Assembly: GCA_963719875.1 (NCBI GenBank) | Contig: CAVRDJ010000001.1 | Coordinates: 620,001 to 684,000 of the forward strand | Length of the DNA: 64,000 bases | DNA from: Palsa-360 sp963719875 | GTDB lineage: Bacteria; Acidobacteriota; Terriglobia; Acidiferrales; UBA7541 | Reading direction: 5' to 3' | Part shown: piece after piece, positions 8,830-17,287 of the stretch | How positions within the stretch are numbered: the first letter of the stretch is position 1 | How the letters are laid out: the number at the start of each line of letters is the position of its first letter | Program-made: the position numbers and the translations under genes | The notes under the pieces: model-generated | Told to the model about the DNA's origin: nothing | What the model saw: only the letters and a program-made list of their open reading frames with translations | Database searches by the model: none

Positions 8830-10182
8830 TTACTTGAAAAGGTCGAGTATGTCCTGGGGCAGCGTATCCTGCGGCTTATCCCAGCCGGCTTCGAAATACT
8901 TTTCCCAGTTTTGAGCCCACGGCCGGCCGTAGTAATCAATATACCGCGGGTCGACGTTGGTGAGTTGTGTCGGCCTGCCATTCGTATTGCGCAGATTGCT
9001 CAAACACTCGATGTACGTAAATCGTCGTCTCGGATCGTCCGAGGTTGCTTGTCGAACAAAACGATAGGTGGCGTGCAGCGGCTGGACGAACGCTTCCGGA
9101 TCGTAAAACACGGCCTCGTGATCGAGTCCCACGAACTTGCCCTCCGCGTCGTATACGGGTTTATACGTTTCGACCGTCTCGATCTTGTCGCTAAATTCGA
9201 ACATGGAGTGCGACAGGGTCCAGGGTTGAACATTCGCGGTCCACGTGACCAGAGTGGTTCCATCCCAGAATCCAACCGTCTCCCCGTACCACTGCGGGAC
9301 TTTCTGCACATGCTCCTTCCCAATCAATACCTGGCGCAAGAAGTTGGCCGCGATGCCGGACAGGAACTGGACGTTCCAAGGCGTCATTGTAAGTTGAAAA
9401 TTTCCGCCTTGCGAGGCCTGCGCCCACCAGCGCAGGAATCCTTCCGGATAACAGAAGGAGGCTTCCCATTGCGGGGCATTGTCCACGGCCTCGTGATAAT
9501 TCATCTGAACCATGCGCTTTTGATATTCCGGAGTGAGTAAAGAGAGGATTGTGGGGACTTGGTTGACGGTCCCCCAAATCCACTCGGCGCCATGATCCGG
9601 CCGTTGGTCTCGCGCATAGTACCCATCCCAGTCCGGCGTCGTTGCTTTCGTGTAGACGGTGGGGCCGCCCTTCGCATTCGCTGCCGCCAACAAGGCCTCG
9701 TAATGTTCCTTGGCCGTCTTATAAGGATAGGGGCTCACTATTTTTTCTCGCGGGTAATCAAATTTGCAGTCGCCCCACGCAGCCGATGTTGGCGGCTTCC
9801 CCTCACCAAAACGGATACGGCCCGAGGTCCAGATATCCGTGAGCTGGCGGGGCGTATTGCACCGGAAATAACGCTGGTCGGACCAAAGTTTCTGATCCTT
9901 ATAGAAGTTCTTGGAGGAAAACAGGTCGCCTGGCAGCGCTTGCATTCCTGCCGGTGGTCCTGCGAACGTCGGCGTCGGTCTTCCAAAAGCCCCTGCGAGT
10001 CCCACTTGCGACGCTTGCTGTCCCTGGGGCGCTTGTGCGGCCCCCACTTGCAGCGGCCCTTGTTGCTGCTCCCCTTGCTGCTGCGCGAAAATCGTTGTAG
10101 ATACTGGTGCGATCGGCGACATCCCGATGAATACGATCAGAACCACGAAAGCAGATAAACGAAGAAATAATCCAAGTCTCAT
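8830..10182 (-). CDS. Exported protein of unknown function, 450 aa
   Basis: The N-terminal hydrophobic segment LFLRLSAFVVLIVFIGMSP is a signal peptide, followed by a Gln-rich low-complexity linker (about residues 34-60). The rest is a soluble domain rich in Trp, Tyr and Phe, with WDGYYARDQRPDHGAEWIWG, FCYPEGFLRWW and PWNVQFL. Only a few Cys are present and there is no CxxCH haem motif or known catalytic signature. It is upstream of the DUF6152 and DUF6644 genes on the same strand and about 120 bp downstream of the tannase-like gene. I do not recognise the family. The aromatic-rich character would suit binding of a planar or phenolic ligand, but that is a guess. Confidence 0.6.
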   Translation of the reverse strand: MRLGLFLRLSAFVVLIVFIGMSPIAPVSTTIFAQQQGEQQQGPLQVGAAQAPQGQQASQVGLAGAFGRPTPTFAGPPAGMQALPGDLFSSKNFYKDQKLWSDQRYFRCNTPRQLTDIWTSGRIRFGEGKPPTSAAWGDCKFDYPREKIVSPYPYKTAKEHYEALLAAANAKGGPTVYTKATTPDWDGYYARDQRPDHGAEWIWGTVNQVPTILSLLTPEYQKRMVQMNYHEAVDNAPQWEASFCYPEGFLRWWAQASQGGNFQLTMTPWNVQFLSGIAANFLRQVLIGKEHVQKVPQWYGETVGFWDGTTLVTWTANVQPWTLSHSMFEFSDKIETVETYKPVYDAEGKFVGLDHEAVFYDPEAFVQPLHATYRFVRQATSDDPRRRFTYIECLSNLRNTNGRPTQLTNVDPRYIDYYGRPWAQNWEKYFEAGWDKPQDTLPQDILDLFK

Positions 10183-10299
10183 TTGGTTTCACTCTCTCAC
10201 AACCGTTTATACCTAATTTCACGGCCTCCCGCACGCCTGGCCAGGGTTACAGCTCCAACAGCGGCAAGAAGCGGCTGGGCACGAGGTGGATTCTCGGAG

Positions 10300-11940
10300 T
10301 TAATTGCCCGGCGCTCTGCAAACAAAATTGGCCGCATCGTCCGTGCTCCCTTGTCCGGTATATTGTGCCGTTTTCGGATAGGGGCAGAGCGGGCGCGTGC
10401 GGTCCACCGCACCATTCGTCATGTGCGACGCGATGATCGTCTCGGGGGGATGATGATTTTCAACCCAATTGACGAGAGGACCGAACGCGTCAAACAGGTT
10501 TGGTCCCGGGCCACCGCCGCAATGATCCATTCCTGGGACCATAAACATGCGCACAAAATCTGATTTCGGGCGGGCTTCATTTGGCATGGCCGGAGTTTCG
10601 TCTTCGGTAGCGGTTGGTTTGCCGCCGTTGGCTACGGCGACGACATTCTTATAGTAGTGGATCGTTTCCAGGGGAGATACCGAGGGGTCTGTCCAGCCGT
10701 GGTACAAGAGAAGCTTTCCGCCCAGGGCTTGAAAGTGTTTCAAGTCCGGGTCGGTCGCATTCATCATGGCAGCGAGTTTCTCGTCGGTGTACGCCATGTC
10801 CTTTACATAATCCCAGGTTCGGTAATCCCAGTTCGAATTGCTGAACACGAAATACTTGAAAAAGCCGACCACCCCCACCGAAGTGTTATCGGCAAGCGTC
10901 TTGGAAGGATCGGCGGGAGCGATGAATCCCCAGCCCTCTTCGTGACCAGGCATCGAACCGGGATAAACTAATTTTTTTTCCGCGTCGCGATAGCCGTTGT
11001 AAATCTCTTTCAGCGTCTGCAATTGTTTCGTGGTCAGGCAGGTGGGCGAATCGGGGCCCTGGCACAGGAGGGCCGAAGGGTCTGAGCGGAACGGACATTT
11101 CAATGGATTTTCGATCAAACCATCCTTCACACCGTCAATCGAGTCACATGCGGCGACCGAAGCGGCGTTGATGGCGGGCAGCTTGGCGGGCGGAATATAA
11201 CTCTCCGGATCTTTCTTGGCTTGCAGGGCAACCCAAAATGGCGCCGCGGCCTGAACGTGCGTGTAATACATGACCGGATCGCCGGTCAGGATCCCATTGT
11301 AATCTCCGGGGTAGCGCTGGGCCTCCATCAGTCCTTGCCTGCCTCCTGTGGAGCAGCCGTTGAAAAAGGAATAGCGAGGACGCTTGCCGTAAAACGCGCG
11401 CACTACGCTCGTGGCGTTCACGGTCATTTCATGAATCGCGCGATATGCGAAATCGGCCACGAGTTCCGGGTGTCCCAGGGCCCACTGAGTATCCCCCCCT
11501 TCACCTTGATGACCCGTATCCGTGCTTGCAACCGCGTAACCGCCCTTGAGCGCGGTTGCCATCGCGGGGTAGCTAATGACTCCGGCTTTTCCGCCGTTGC
11601 CAACCCCTTCAAAATCGCCGTTCCAACCCGAGGTGGGCAACCAGATTTCCATTTTGATTGCCGGGGCCACGGTAATTTGCACGCGGCAGAAGGCCGGCAA
11701 GTCCGCAGGGCCGGGCCTTCGCCCCATGGGATGCAACGGGCCCTGACCAATGGCATCTAGTCCTCCCTGTAGGGGAAATTCGCCGGCGGGGACGCCGGAT
11801 GCGGAGGTAACCGTCGCATCCGGCAATTTTAGGGAAGCGATCTGTTCGCACGGCTGCGCCGCAGTTAATGCCGGCGCGGCGAGAAATGCCATGACACCGA
11901 GGAACATGCTCAGGGAGATACCGAACGGCCCTTTATTCAC
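10300..11940 (-). CDS. Tannase/feruloyl esterase family alpha/beta hydrolase, exported
   Basis: A 546-aa protein with a GTG start and signal peptide (cleavage near residue 28). It has the tannase/feruloyl esterase layout: GWNGDFEGVGNGGKAG, STDTGHQG, the nucleophile motif NGCSTGGRQGL with Cys196-Ser197, and the C-terminal YHGWTDPSVSP and GMDHCGGGPG. The Cys next to Ser and the Cys next to His are those that form the disulfide linking the catalytic Ser and His in this family. It should hydrolyse ester bonds of plant phenolics (gallate, ferulate or similar) in the periplasm or outside. It is adjacent to a TonB-dependent receptor that could import the product. Confidence 0.87.
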   Translation of the reverse strand: MNKGPFGISLSMFLGVMAFLAAPALTAAQPCEQIASLKLPDATVTSASGVPAGEFPLQGGLDAIGQGPLHPMGRRPGPADLPAFCRVQITVAPAIKMEIWLPTSGWNGDFEGVGNGGKAGVISYPAMATALKGGYAVASTDTGHQGEGGDTQWALGHPELVADFAYRAIHEMTVNATSVVRAFYGKRPRYSFFNGCSTGGRQGLMEAQRYPGDYNGILTGDPVMYYTHVQAAAPFWVALQAKKDPESYIPPAKLPAINAASVAACDSIDGVKDGLIENPLKCPFRSDPSALLCQGPDSPTCLTTKQLQTLKEIYNGYRDAEKKLVYPGSMPGHEEGWGFIAPADPSKTLADNTSVGVVGFFKYFVFSNSNWDYRTWDYVKDMAYTDEKLAAMMNATDPDLKHFQALGGKLLLYHGWTDPSVSPLETIHYYKNVVAVANGGKPTATEDETPAMPNEARPKSDFVRMFMVPGMDHCGGGPGPNLFDAFGPLVNWVENHHPPETIIASHMTNGAVDRTRPLCPYPKTAQYTGQGSTDDAANFVCRAPGN

Positions 11941-12074
11941 GGCTGCACCCTACCTCTTGGCCCTGTAGTCCAAGCCCGAGAGATTATCCTTGCGACCTGC
12001 TTTGTCCCAATCCTTTAACTCCTCGATCCTCCACCATTTCGTATTGGAAGCCGATGGCGAGCCGTCCGGGCCTT

Positions 12075-12105
12075 CTTCCGCGCGAGAAGTTTTTCCGCGC
12101 GGAAG
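12075..12105. terminator. GC-rich hairpin between receptor and tannase genes
   Basis: CTTCCGCGCG (12075-12084) pairs perfectly with CGCGCGGAAG (12096-12105) around an 11-nt loop. It lies 36 bp past the stop of the receptor gene and so could end or weaken that transcript before the tannase gene. An A-rich run follows on the plus strand, but no T run follows on the minus strand. Confidence 0.45.
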
Positions 12106-12141
12106 GAGAAAATAAAAAATACCGTCCTGAAGACCACCGTC

Positions 12142-15100
12142 CTAGAATGACATTTTCAAGCCCAACAGCACCTGCCGAGCTCCGCCGGTCCCGTTGACCG
12201 GGTTGCTGTCATTCGGCTGCCCGCTGGAGACGCCGAACAGGAACGGGACGTTCACGAAATTACCCGTAAAGCCTTGAGTATAGCTCCTGCTGTTTAGGAC
12301 GTTGAATGCCGAGGCGGTGCCCTGCAGACTGAACCGCTCGCGGAACTTCCACGTCTTGCTGAGAGACAAATCCCACTCATGGAATGCTGGGCCGATCAGC
12401 GCACCCGGCGCCATGTTGCCGAAAGTTCCCTGAGCCGGCGGAACGATCACTGCGTTACCGTCCATATAGCACCCAAAATTGGCAAGCGAAAGCAAACCGT
12501 TGGATGAACCAGCGCTTGCCGAGTTCATGGCAGCGTTTACGGGTTCCTTTTGGGCTGCTGCCACGCACGCAGCAGGGAGATTTGAGACGTAGGAGGCAGT
12601 TCCAATTATTGCCCCTGAAGGAACGAGCACAGTCGTGCAGGGGCCAGCGAAGCGGCTTCCCGTCACGCCGAAGCATGGAGCCCCCACAAGCTTTCCAATG
12701 TTCTTGAAATCGGTCCCTTTTCCGTAAAGTGACCACGGTTCGCTAGCGCCACCGAAAAGGTTTCTCCCGCCGCCTACGCCAGCAAAGTCGTTACTGCCGT
12801 CCAAGCCGTTAAAGGGCTGCCCGCTTTGCAGATTGATCGTGCTGGAGATCTTCCATCCCTGCAGCAGCTGGGCAGGGGACTTAATTCCTGGAACCTCGTA
12901 AACCAAAGTAGCGCCCAAGTCCTGCGTGGGCGACTCAAGCCCATAGTCGCAAGATACGCACTGGCTGTTCGTTATGTAAGGGTTATTGCCGCCCTTTGGA
13001 GTGCCCAAGTCTCTCGAGAACGTATAGCCGGCGTTCAGCGTCAGTCCATGGAAACTCCGCAGAACGAAGGTCGCTTGCAGGGCATTGTAGTTGGAAAACC
13101 CGGCCGGACCATATACGAAGATACCGTTGAACCAGGGGAACTGGCTAAAATATGGCTGCCGCTGCTGAAGTGTCGCCGTATCTCCCGGCGCCGCCTGGTT
13201 GACGTTAATCTCGCTTGAAAGGTTGGAAGCGTGTGTGCCCACATAGTTTACCGTCAATGAAGCGCTTGAGCCAAAGGCGTGTTGGATGCCCATCGTCCAG
13301 GTGTACAACGGGGACCGAACCTGATCCGTGTTCATCCCCAGTTGGCCGCTTGCGAGCTTAACGACAGTGCCTCTCGCCTTCAGAGTGCACGGCCCGATGG
13401 CGGTACCATCCGGAAGAATACCCCCGTTGCTACATGCCAAATCACCGTTCAGATTTGCGGGGAATACCGGGACGTTGGGCTGCCAGCTCAATAGCGAGCC
13501 GGGGAGGGCAAGCACTGCCGTCTTGACGGCCTGCGGGTTTTGGGAGGCTGGAATTACCAAGGTATTGCCGTTATAGAGGGCAAACCCCGTGGGTATGGAG
13601 TTGAGGCCCGCGCCGAAACCTTGGGCGATCAAGTCGTCCACCTGTGGCGTATCGTAGCTCATGCCGAAGCCACCCCGAAGCACCGTGGTTCCCTTGCCGG
13701 TGATATCCCAGGCAAAACCCGTCCGCGGGGCAAAGGCTTTGTAATAGGATTTATAAAGCGGGGAGCCATTCTGCTGCACCATGCCCGAGGGCGAAGACGC
13801 ATCGAAGTTGCCCGCACTGTTATTGTCCACCAAAATCGCCGGCTCCAGTTCGTAGCGCAACCCCAGGTTCACGGTCACTCTGGAATTCAGCCGGAAATTG
13901 TCCGTAAAATAGAAAGCCTCGCGGTTAAAGCCAAGAGTGGTAAGTTCTTGCTGCGGATTCACCAGGATTTGGTTGCCGCCGCCGAGCTTTCCAGCAAGGA
14001 AATCCTGCAGATCCGTCGAGCAATCGGCGCGGTTGGTGCAATTCGGGTCGCCGACAGGGTTGGTGGCAAACGCGCCACCCCCATTAAAATTGAGAACGCC
14101 GTCGAGATATCCCGGAGCGCCAATCCCCCGGAACCTGCTGTGATGAAACTCGAAGCCAAATTTGAGATTGTGCTTGCCATGCGTATAGGAAACGTTGTCG
14201 TAAATCGTTGAGGTAGCCTGGAACACGCCCTGGTCGCTTATGAAGAAGGACAGCGCGCCCCAGCTGGGATAACCTGACTGGTTAAAATTCACTGCGGGGA
14301 ATCCGCAGAACGGAGACGGTGGATTTGCCCCGGAAACGAAACCGAGCGTCTTATAATCCGGCTGGCCGACGTTTCCTGTCGAATAGTTCCCTCCGACGCA
14401 TTCCGCGTTGCCATCCGCCAGGTTGTAGCGGTTGTAGCCGAACCGGACATCGTTCACCCAGTTGGAATTGGGCACATAGGTCCACACCGCGCGCATCATT
14501 TGGGTGCGGCTGACGTTCAAGTTGTCCCAGAACGACGGTACGCCGACGTTCGGCGTGGTGGTAGTTGCCTGGCCAAAGAAATACTCGCCATTGATTGAGT
14601 TCAGATCGTTGAGGTGATAATCGATTTTTCCGAACACGTTGTTTGAATGGCCGAAGGAAAGCGCCGATACGCCAACACCATTCGTCATGAGTGAATCGTT
14701 TCTGAATACGCCCTTGGTCCCGCAAGTGGCTACCGCGGTGGGCGCTGCGCCCGATACGGTGCAATCCGACAGGCTGAGGCTCAGTGGACTCGGCATAACG
14801 CTATGGTTGTTAATCATGTCCTGGATCTGAAGCGGTACGCTGTTGTTGACAGCATCCACCGCCCCGCCATTGACGGTTGGCACGATTGCTGTGGCAGCCG
14901 TTCCAACCGTGTAGCGCATTCCGTCGAAGGCGCCGAAGAAGAACAACTTATCCTTCTTGATCGGCCCGCCCACGGATCCGCCGAACTGCTCGAAACTATC
15001 TTTCTGTTTTGGCGCGCCGGCCAAGTATGGGTCGTACGCATCCAAGCTGTTATTGCGGACGAATCCGTACGCGGTGCCATGGAGATTGTTCGTGCCCGAT

Positions 15101-15885
15101 TTCAGACCGACATTGACCACAGCGCCCTGAAACCACCCAAATTCCGCGGGCGGATTGGTCATTACGTTGACTTCCTGAACGGCATCCTGCGGCAGGATCG
15201 TCAGTTCGTCGGTGCTGGTGGCCGCGCCGATGAGAGGTCCAGAGTTTACGAATATGTTACTGTTCTCCACGCCATCCAGCAAATAGTAATTGCCCTGGCC
15301 GCCGGCGCCGTTGGTTTCGTAATTCGGCGAATTTCCGCCCGGGTTTCCATGGACTCCCGGCTGGAAGTCCAGCAGTTTTGTAAATAGCCGGCCGTTGATG
15401 GGAAGCTCGGAGATGGTCGTTGTCTGCAAGGTGGAGGAAAGCACGGCGTTGGTGGTATCAATGATGGGGATCAATTCGGTCACGGTGACCATCTGAGATT
15501 GGTCGCCCGGCTGCAAGGTAAGGTCGAGGCGGATCTCCTGGCCGACGCCCACTTCCACGTTTTGGCGTTCCAAGGTCTTGAAGCCTTTGTACTCGGCGCG
15601 GACCGTGTACGTGCTGGGGACCAGGCTGGGCGCCGAAAACCCTCCGGTACTGTCCGTGGTCAAGGTTCGCGTGACGCCTCTGGGTACATCCACCACGGTC
15701 ACGGTGGCGCCGGCGATCACTCCGCCGGTTTGGTCCGTAATGGTTCCCAAAATACGTCCCAGGTTGAGTTGCGCGGAAGCCGGCAGGCAAAGCAGCAACA
15801 ACGCCATACATACACCCAGCGACACCAGCATGCGCTGGGCAGTCATCATCATCGGTCTTTTCGAACCATGTGAGAGGCTATTCAT
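12142..15885 (-). CDS. TonB-dependent receptor, Oar-like with carboxypeptidase-regulatory N-terminal domain
   Basis: The start is placed at the ATG at 15885, which is preceded by AGGAG and directly followed by a signal peptide (SLGVCMALLLLCLPASAQ). The 110 further in-frame codons upstream have no such features. The 1247-aa product has a CarboxypepD_reg-like beta domain (about residues 40-125, GTITDQTGGVIAGATVTV), a plug-like region, and a long beta-barrel rich in Asn, Gly, Tyr and Phe. It ends with Phe (LGLKMSF), as outer-membrane barrels do. These Acidobacterial Oar-like proteins are thought to import large or poorly soluble ligands with TonB energy. Next to a tannase-like hydrolase, a phenolic or glycan-phenolic ligand is plausible. 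Confidence 0.87.
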   Translation of the reverse strand: MNSLSHGSKRPMMMTAQRMLVSLGVCMALLLLCLPASAQLNLGRILGTITDQTGGVIAGATVTVVDVPRGVTRTLTTDSTGGFSAPSLVPSTYTVRAEYKGFKTLERQNVEVGVGQEIRLDLTLQPGDQSQMVTVTELIPIIDTTNAVLSSTLQTTTISELPINGRLFTKLLDFQPGVHGNPGGNSPNYETNGAGGQGNYYLLDGVENSNIFVNSGPLIGAATSTDELTILPQDAVQEVNVMTNPPAEFGWFQGAVVNVGLKSGTNNLHGTAYGFVRNNSLDAYDPYLAGAPKQKDSFEQFGGSVGGPIKKDKLFFFGAFDGMRYTVGTAATAIVPTVNGGAVDAVNNSVPLQIQDMINNHSVMPSPLSLSLSDCTVSGAAPTAVATCGTKGVFRNDSLMTNGVGVSALSFGHSNNVFGKIDYHLNDLNSINGEYFFGQATTTTPNVGVPSFWDNLNVSRTQMMRAVWTYVPNSNWVNDVRFGYNRYNLADGNAECVGGNYSTGNVGQPDYKTLGFVSGANPPSPFCGFPAVNFNQSGYPSWGALSFFISDQGVFQATSTIYDNVSYTHGKHNLKFGFEFHHSRFRGIGAPGYLDGVLNFNGGGAFATNPVGDPNCTNRADCSTDLQDFLAGKLGGGNQILVNPQQELTTLGFNREAFYFTDNFRLNSRVTVNLGLRYELEPAILVDNNSAGNFDASSPSGMVQQNGSPLYKSYYKAFAPRTGFAWDITGKGTTVLRGGFGMSYDTPQVDDLIAQGFGAGLNSIPTGFALYNGNTLVIPASQNPQAVKTAVLALPGSLLSWQPNVPVFPANLNGDLACSNGGILPDGTAIGPCTLKARGTVVKLASGQLGMNTDQVRSPLYTWTMGIQHAFGSSASLTVNYVGTHASNLSSEINVNQAAPGDTATLQQRQPYFSQFPWFNGIFVYGPAGFSNYNALQATFVLRSFHGLTLNAGYTFSRDLGTPKGGNNPYITNSQCVSCDYGLESPTQDLGATLVYEVPGIKSPAQLLQGWKISSTINLQSGQPFNGLDGSNDFAGVGGGRNLFGGASEPWSLYGKGTDFKNIGKLVGAPCFGVTGSRFAGPCTTVLVPSGAIIGTASYVSNLPAACVAAAQKEPVNAAMNSASAGSSNGLLSLANFGCYMDGNAVIVPPAQGTFGNMAPGALIGPAFHEWDLSLSKTWKFRERFSLQGTASAFNVLNSRSYTQGFTGNFVNVPFLFGVSSGQPNDSNPVNGTGGARQVLLGLKMSF

Positions 15886-16332
15886 GAGCGCTCCTAAGTG
15901 TTTCGTTCCATATTTCTGCGTGGCACTGGACCCGAAAGCAGGAAACTCTGGCGTAAAAATGCTGATTGGCGCTGCACCGTTGATTGAGAATTGCCGCACT
16001 TGCCGGGTGATCTGTTGGATCGGCTTCCCGTAAGGATCCGGCAAAACGATGGGCACACAAATCGCCGGCCTCGTCGAACGAGAAACCGAATTGTCCATCC
16101 CTTCCAAGCACTCTCGCCGCTGTTGACTCGAAAGCAATGACGCTTTCCGATTCCCCATCAAATTTATCCAGACAGATAAAGGAAACTCGCGTATTGTGGG
16201 GGACAATGAATCCATTTCGATACGAATGTCAAATACATTATTTGTGGGCTACCTAGACAAATTTCATCTGCATGCCGTTTTTCTTGAGAGACGCCTGTAG
16301 GCGGATTTTTCCGCGACATTTAAAATCCGAAT
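15886..16332. other. Intergenic region upstream of the receptor gene
   Basis: This 447-bp stretch separates the receptor start from the purU stop. The receptor frame stays open through it for 110 codons, but the encoded sequence has no signal peptide or recognisable domain and sits upstream of a good ribosome binding site. It is best read as promoter and leader of the receptor gene. I see no clear terminator hairpin or RNA element. Confidence 0.4.
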
Positions 16333-17193
16333 TTAGTCGAATACCGCTGTTTTCCCTCCATACGGCAAGACCCGAGATTCCAAATGCAGGCGAACTCCGC
16401 GCGCAAGGACGATCCTCTCCAAATCGCGCCCTTTCCGAATGATGTCTTCGACCGAATCTCTGTGGCTAATACGAATAACGTCTTGTTCGATGATGGGGCC
16501 GTCATCCAACTGATCCGTGACATAGTGACTGGTAGCGCCAATCAGTTTGACGCCTCTCCGATAGGCCTGATGGTACGGCTGGGATCCGATAAACGCGGGC
16601 AGAAAGGAATGGTGAATATTAATGATGCGGTTGCGATAGTTGGCTGTAAACTCCGGGGTCAGAATCTGCATATATCGGGCCAGCACGATCAGGTCAATCC
16701 GCTCGCGCGCCAGAAGCTCCAGTTGTTTCCGTTCCTGTTCTCTCTTGTTCTCCAAACCGATGGGGAAGACATGGAAGGAAATGCCGAACCGCTGAGCAAC
16801 CGGCTCAAGGTCACCATGGTTGCTGCTGACCAGGGCAATGGTTCCCGGGAGCTCTCCCGCGGCATTCCGCAATAGCAAGTCATATAAACAATGGCCGAAT
16901 TTTGAAACCATGATCGCAATTCGCTGCGGCCGTTGCGAGAAATGGATCTGCCATTGCATATTCGATGCCTCAGCGATGGGAGCGAACTGAGCGGCTATAT
17001 CATCCGGCGCAATCCTGAATTCCTCCAGTTCCCATTCGACGCGGGTAAGAAATAAACCGGATTGCGAATCGATATGATGATCCGCGTGGACGATATTCCC
17101 ATTGTTCCGGGCGACAAATTCCGCGATCTGAAACACCAATCCCCGCCGGTCCGGGCAACTCACGAGCATTATTGCGGTTGGTTTTCGGGCCAT
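16333..17193 (-). CDS. purU: Formyltetrahydrofolate deformylase
   Basis: The product has 286 aa from the ATG at 17193 (GGAG upstream), close to the 280 aa of E. coli PurU. An N-terminal ACT domain (about residues 8-80, LVSCPDRRGLVFQIAEF) is followed by the formyltransferase fold with NIHHSFLPAFIGSQPYHQAY and GATSHYVTDQLDDGPIIEQD. The Asn, His and Asp of these motifs are the catalytic residues in the family. It hydrolyses 10-formyl-THF to formate and THF. It follows a MetF gene on the same strand by 94 bp and lies a few kb from a THF-dependent O-demethylase, so here it probably drains methyl-derived one-carbon units and regenerates THF. Confidence 0.93.
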   Translation of the reverse strand: MARKPTAIMLVSCPDRRGLVFQIAEFVARNNGNIVHADHHIDSQSGLFLTRVEWELEEFRIAPDDIAAQFAPIAEASNMQWQIHFSQRPQRIAIMVSKFGHCLYDLLLRNAAGELPGTIALVSSNHGDLEPVAQRFGISFHVFPIGLENKREQERKQLELLARERIDLIVLARYMQILTPEFTANYRNRIINIHHSFLPAFIGSQPYHQAYRRGVKLIGATSHYVTDQLDDGPIIEQDVIRISHRDSVEDIIRKGRDLERIVLARGVRLHLESRVLPYGGKTAVFD

Positions 17194-17287
17194 CGAATCT
17201 CCGCGGGTTGCTGGTGTAATTTGAGGTGGATTCGTTTTCCGTCGCATTGGTCAAAGCGCTGTGGCGCCGTGCCATCCAAATTCACTT

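Noticed and set aside
15886..16215. 110-codon in-frame N-terminal extension of the TonB receptor
   Set aside because: A strong ribosome binding site and a signal peptide start at 15885. The extension has no domain features and would place the signal peptide internally.
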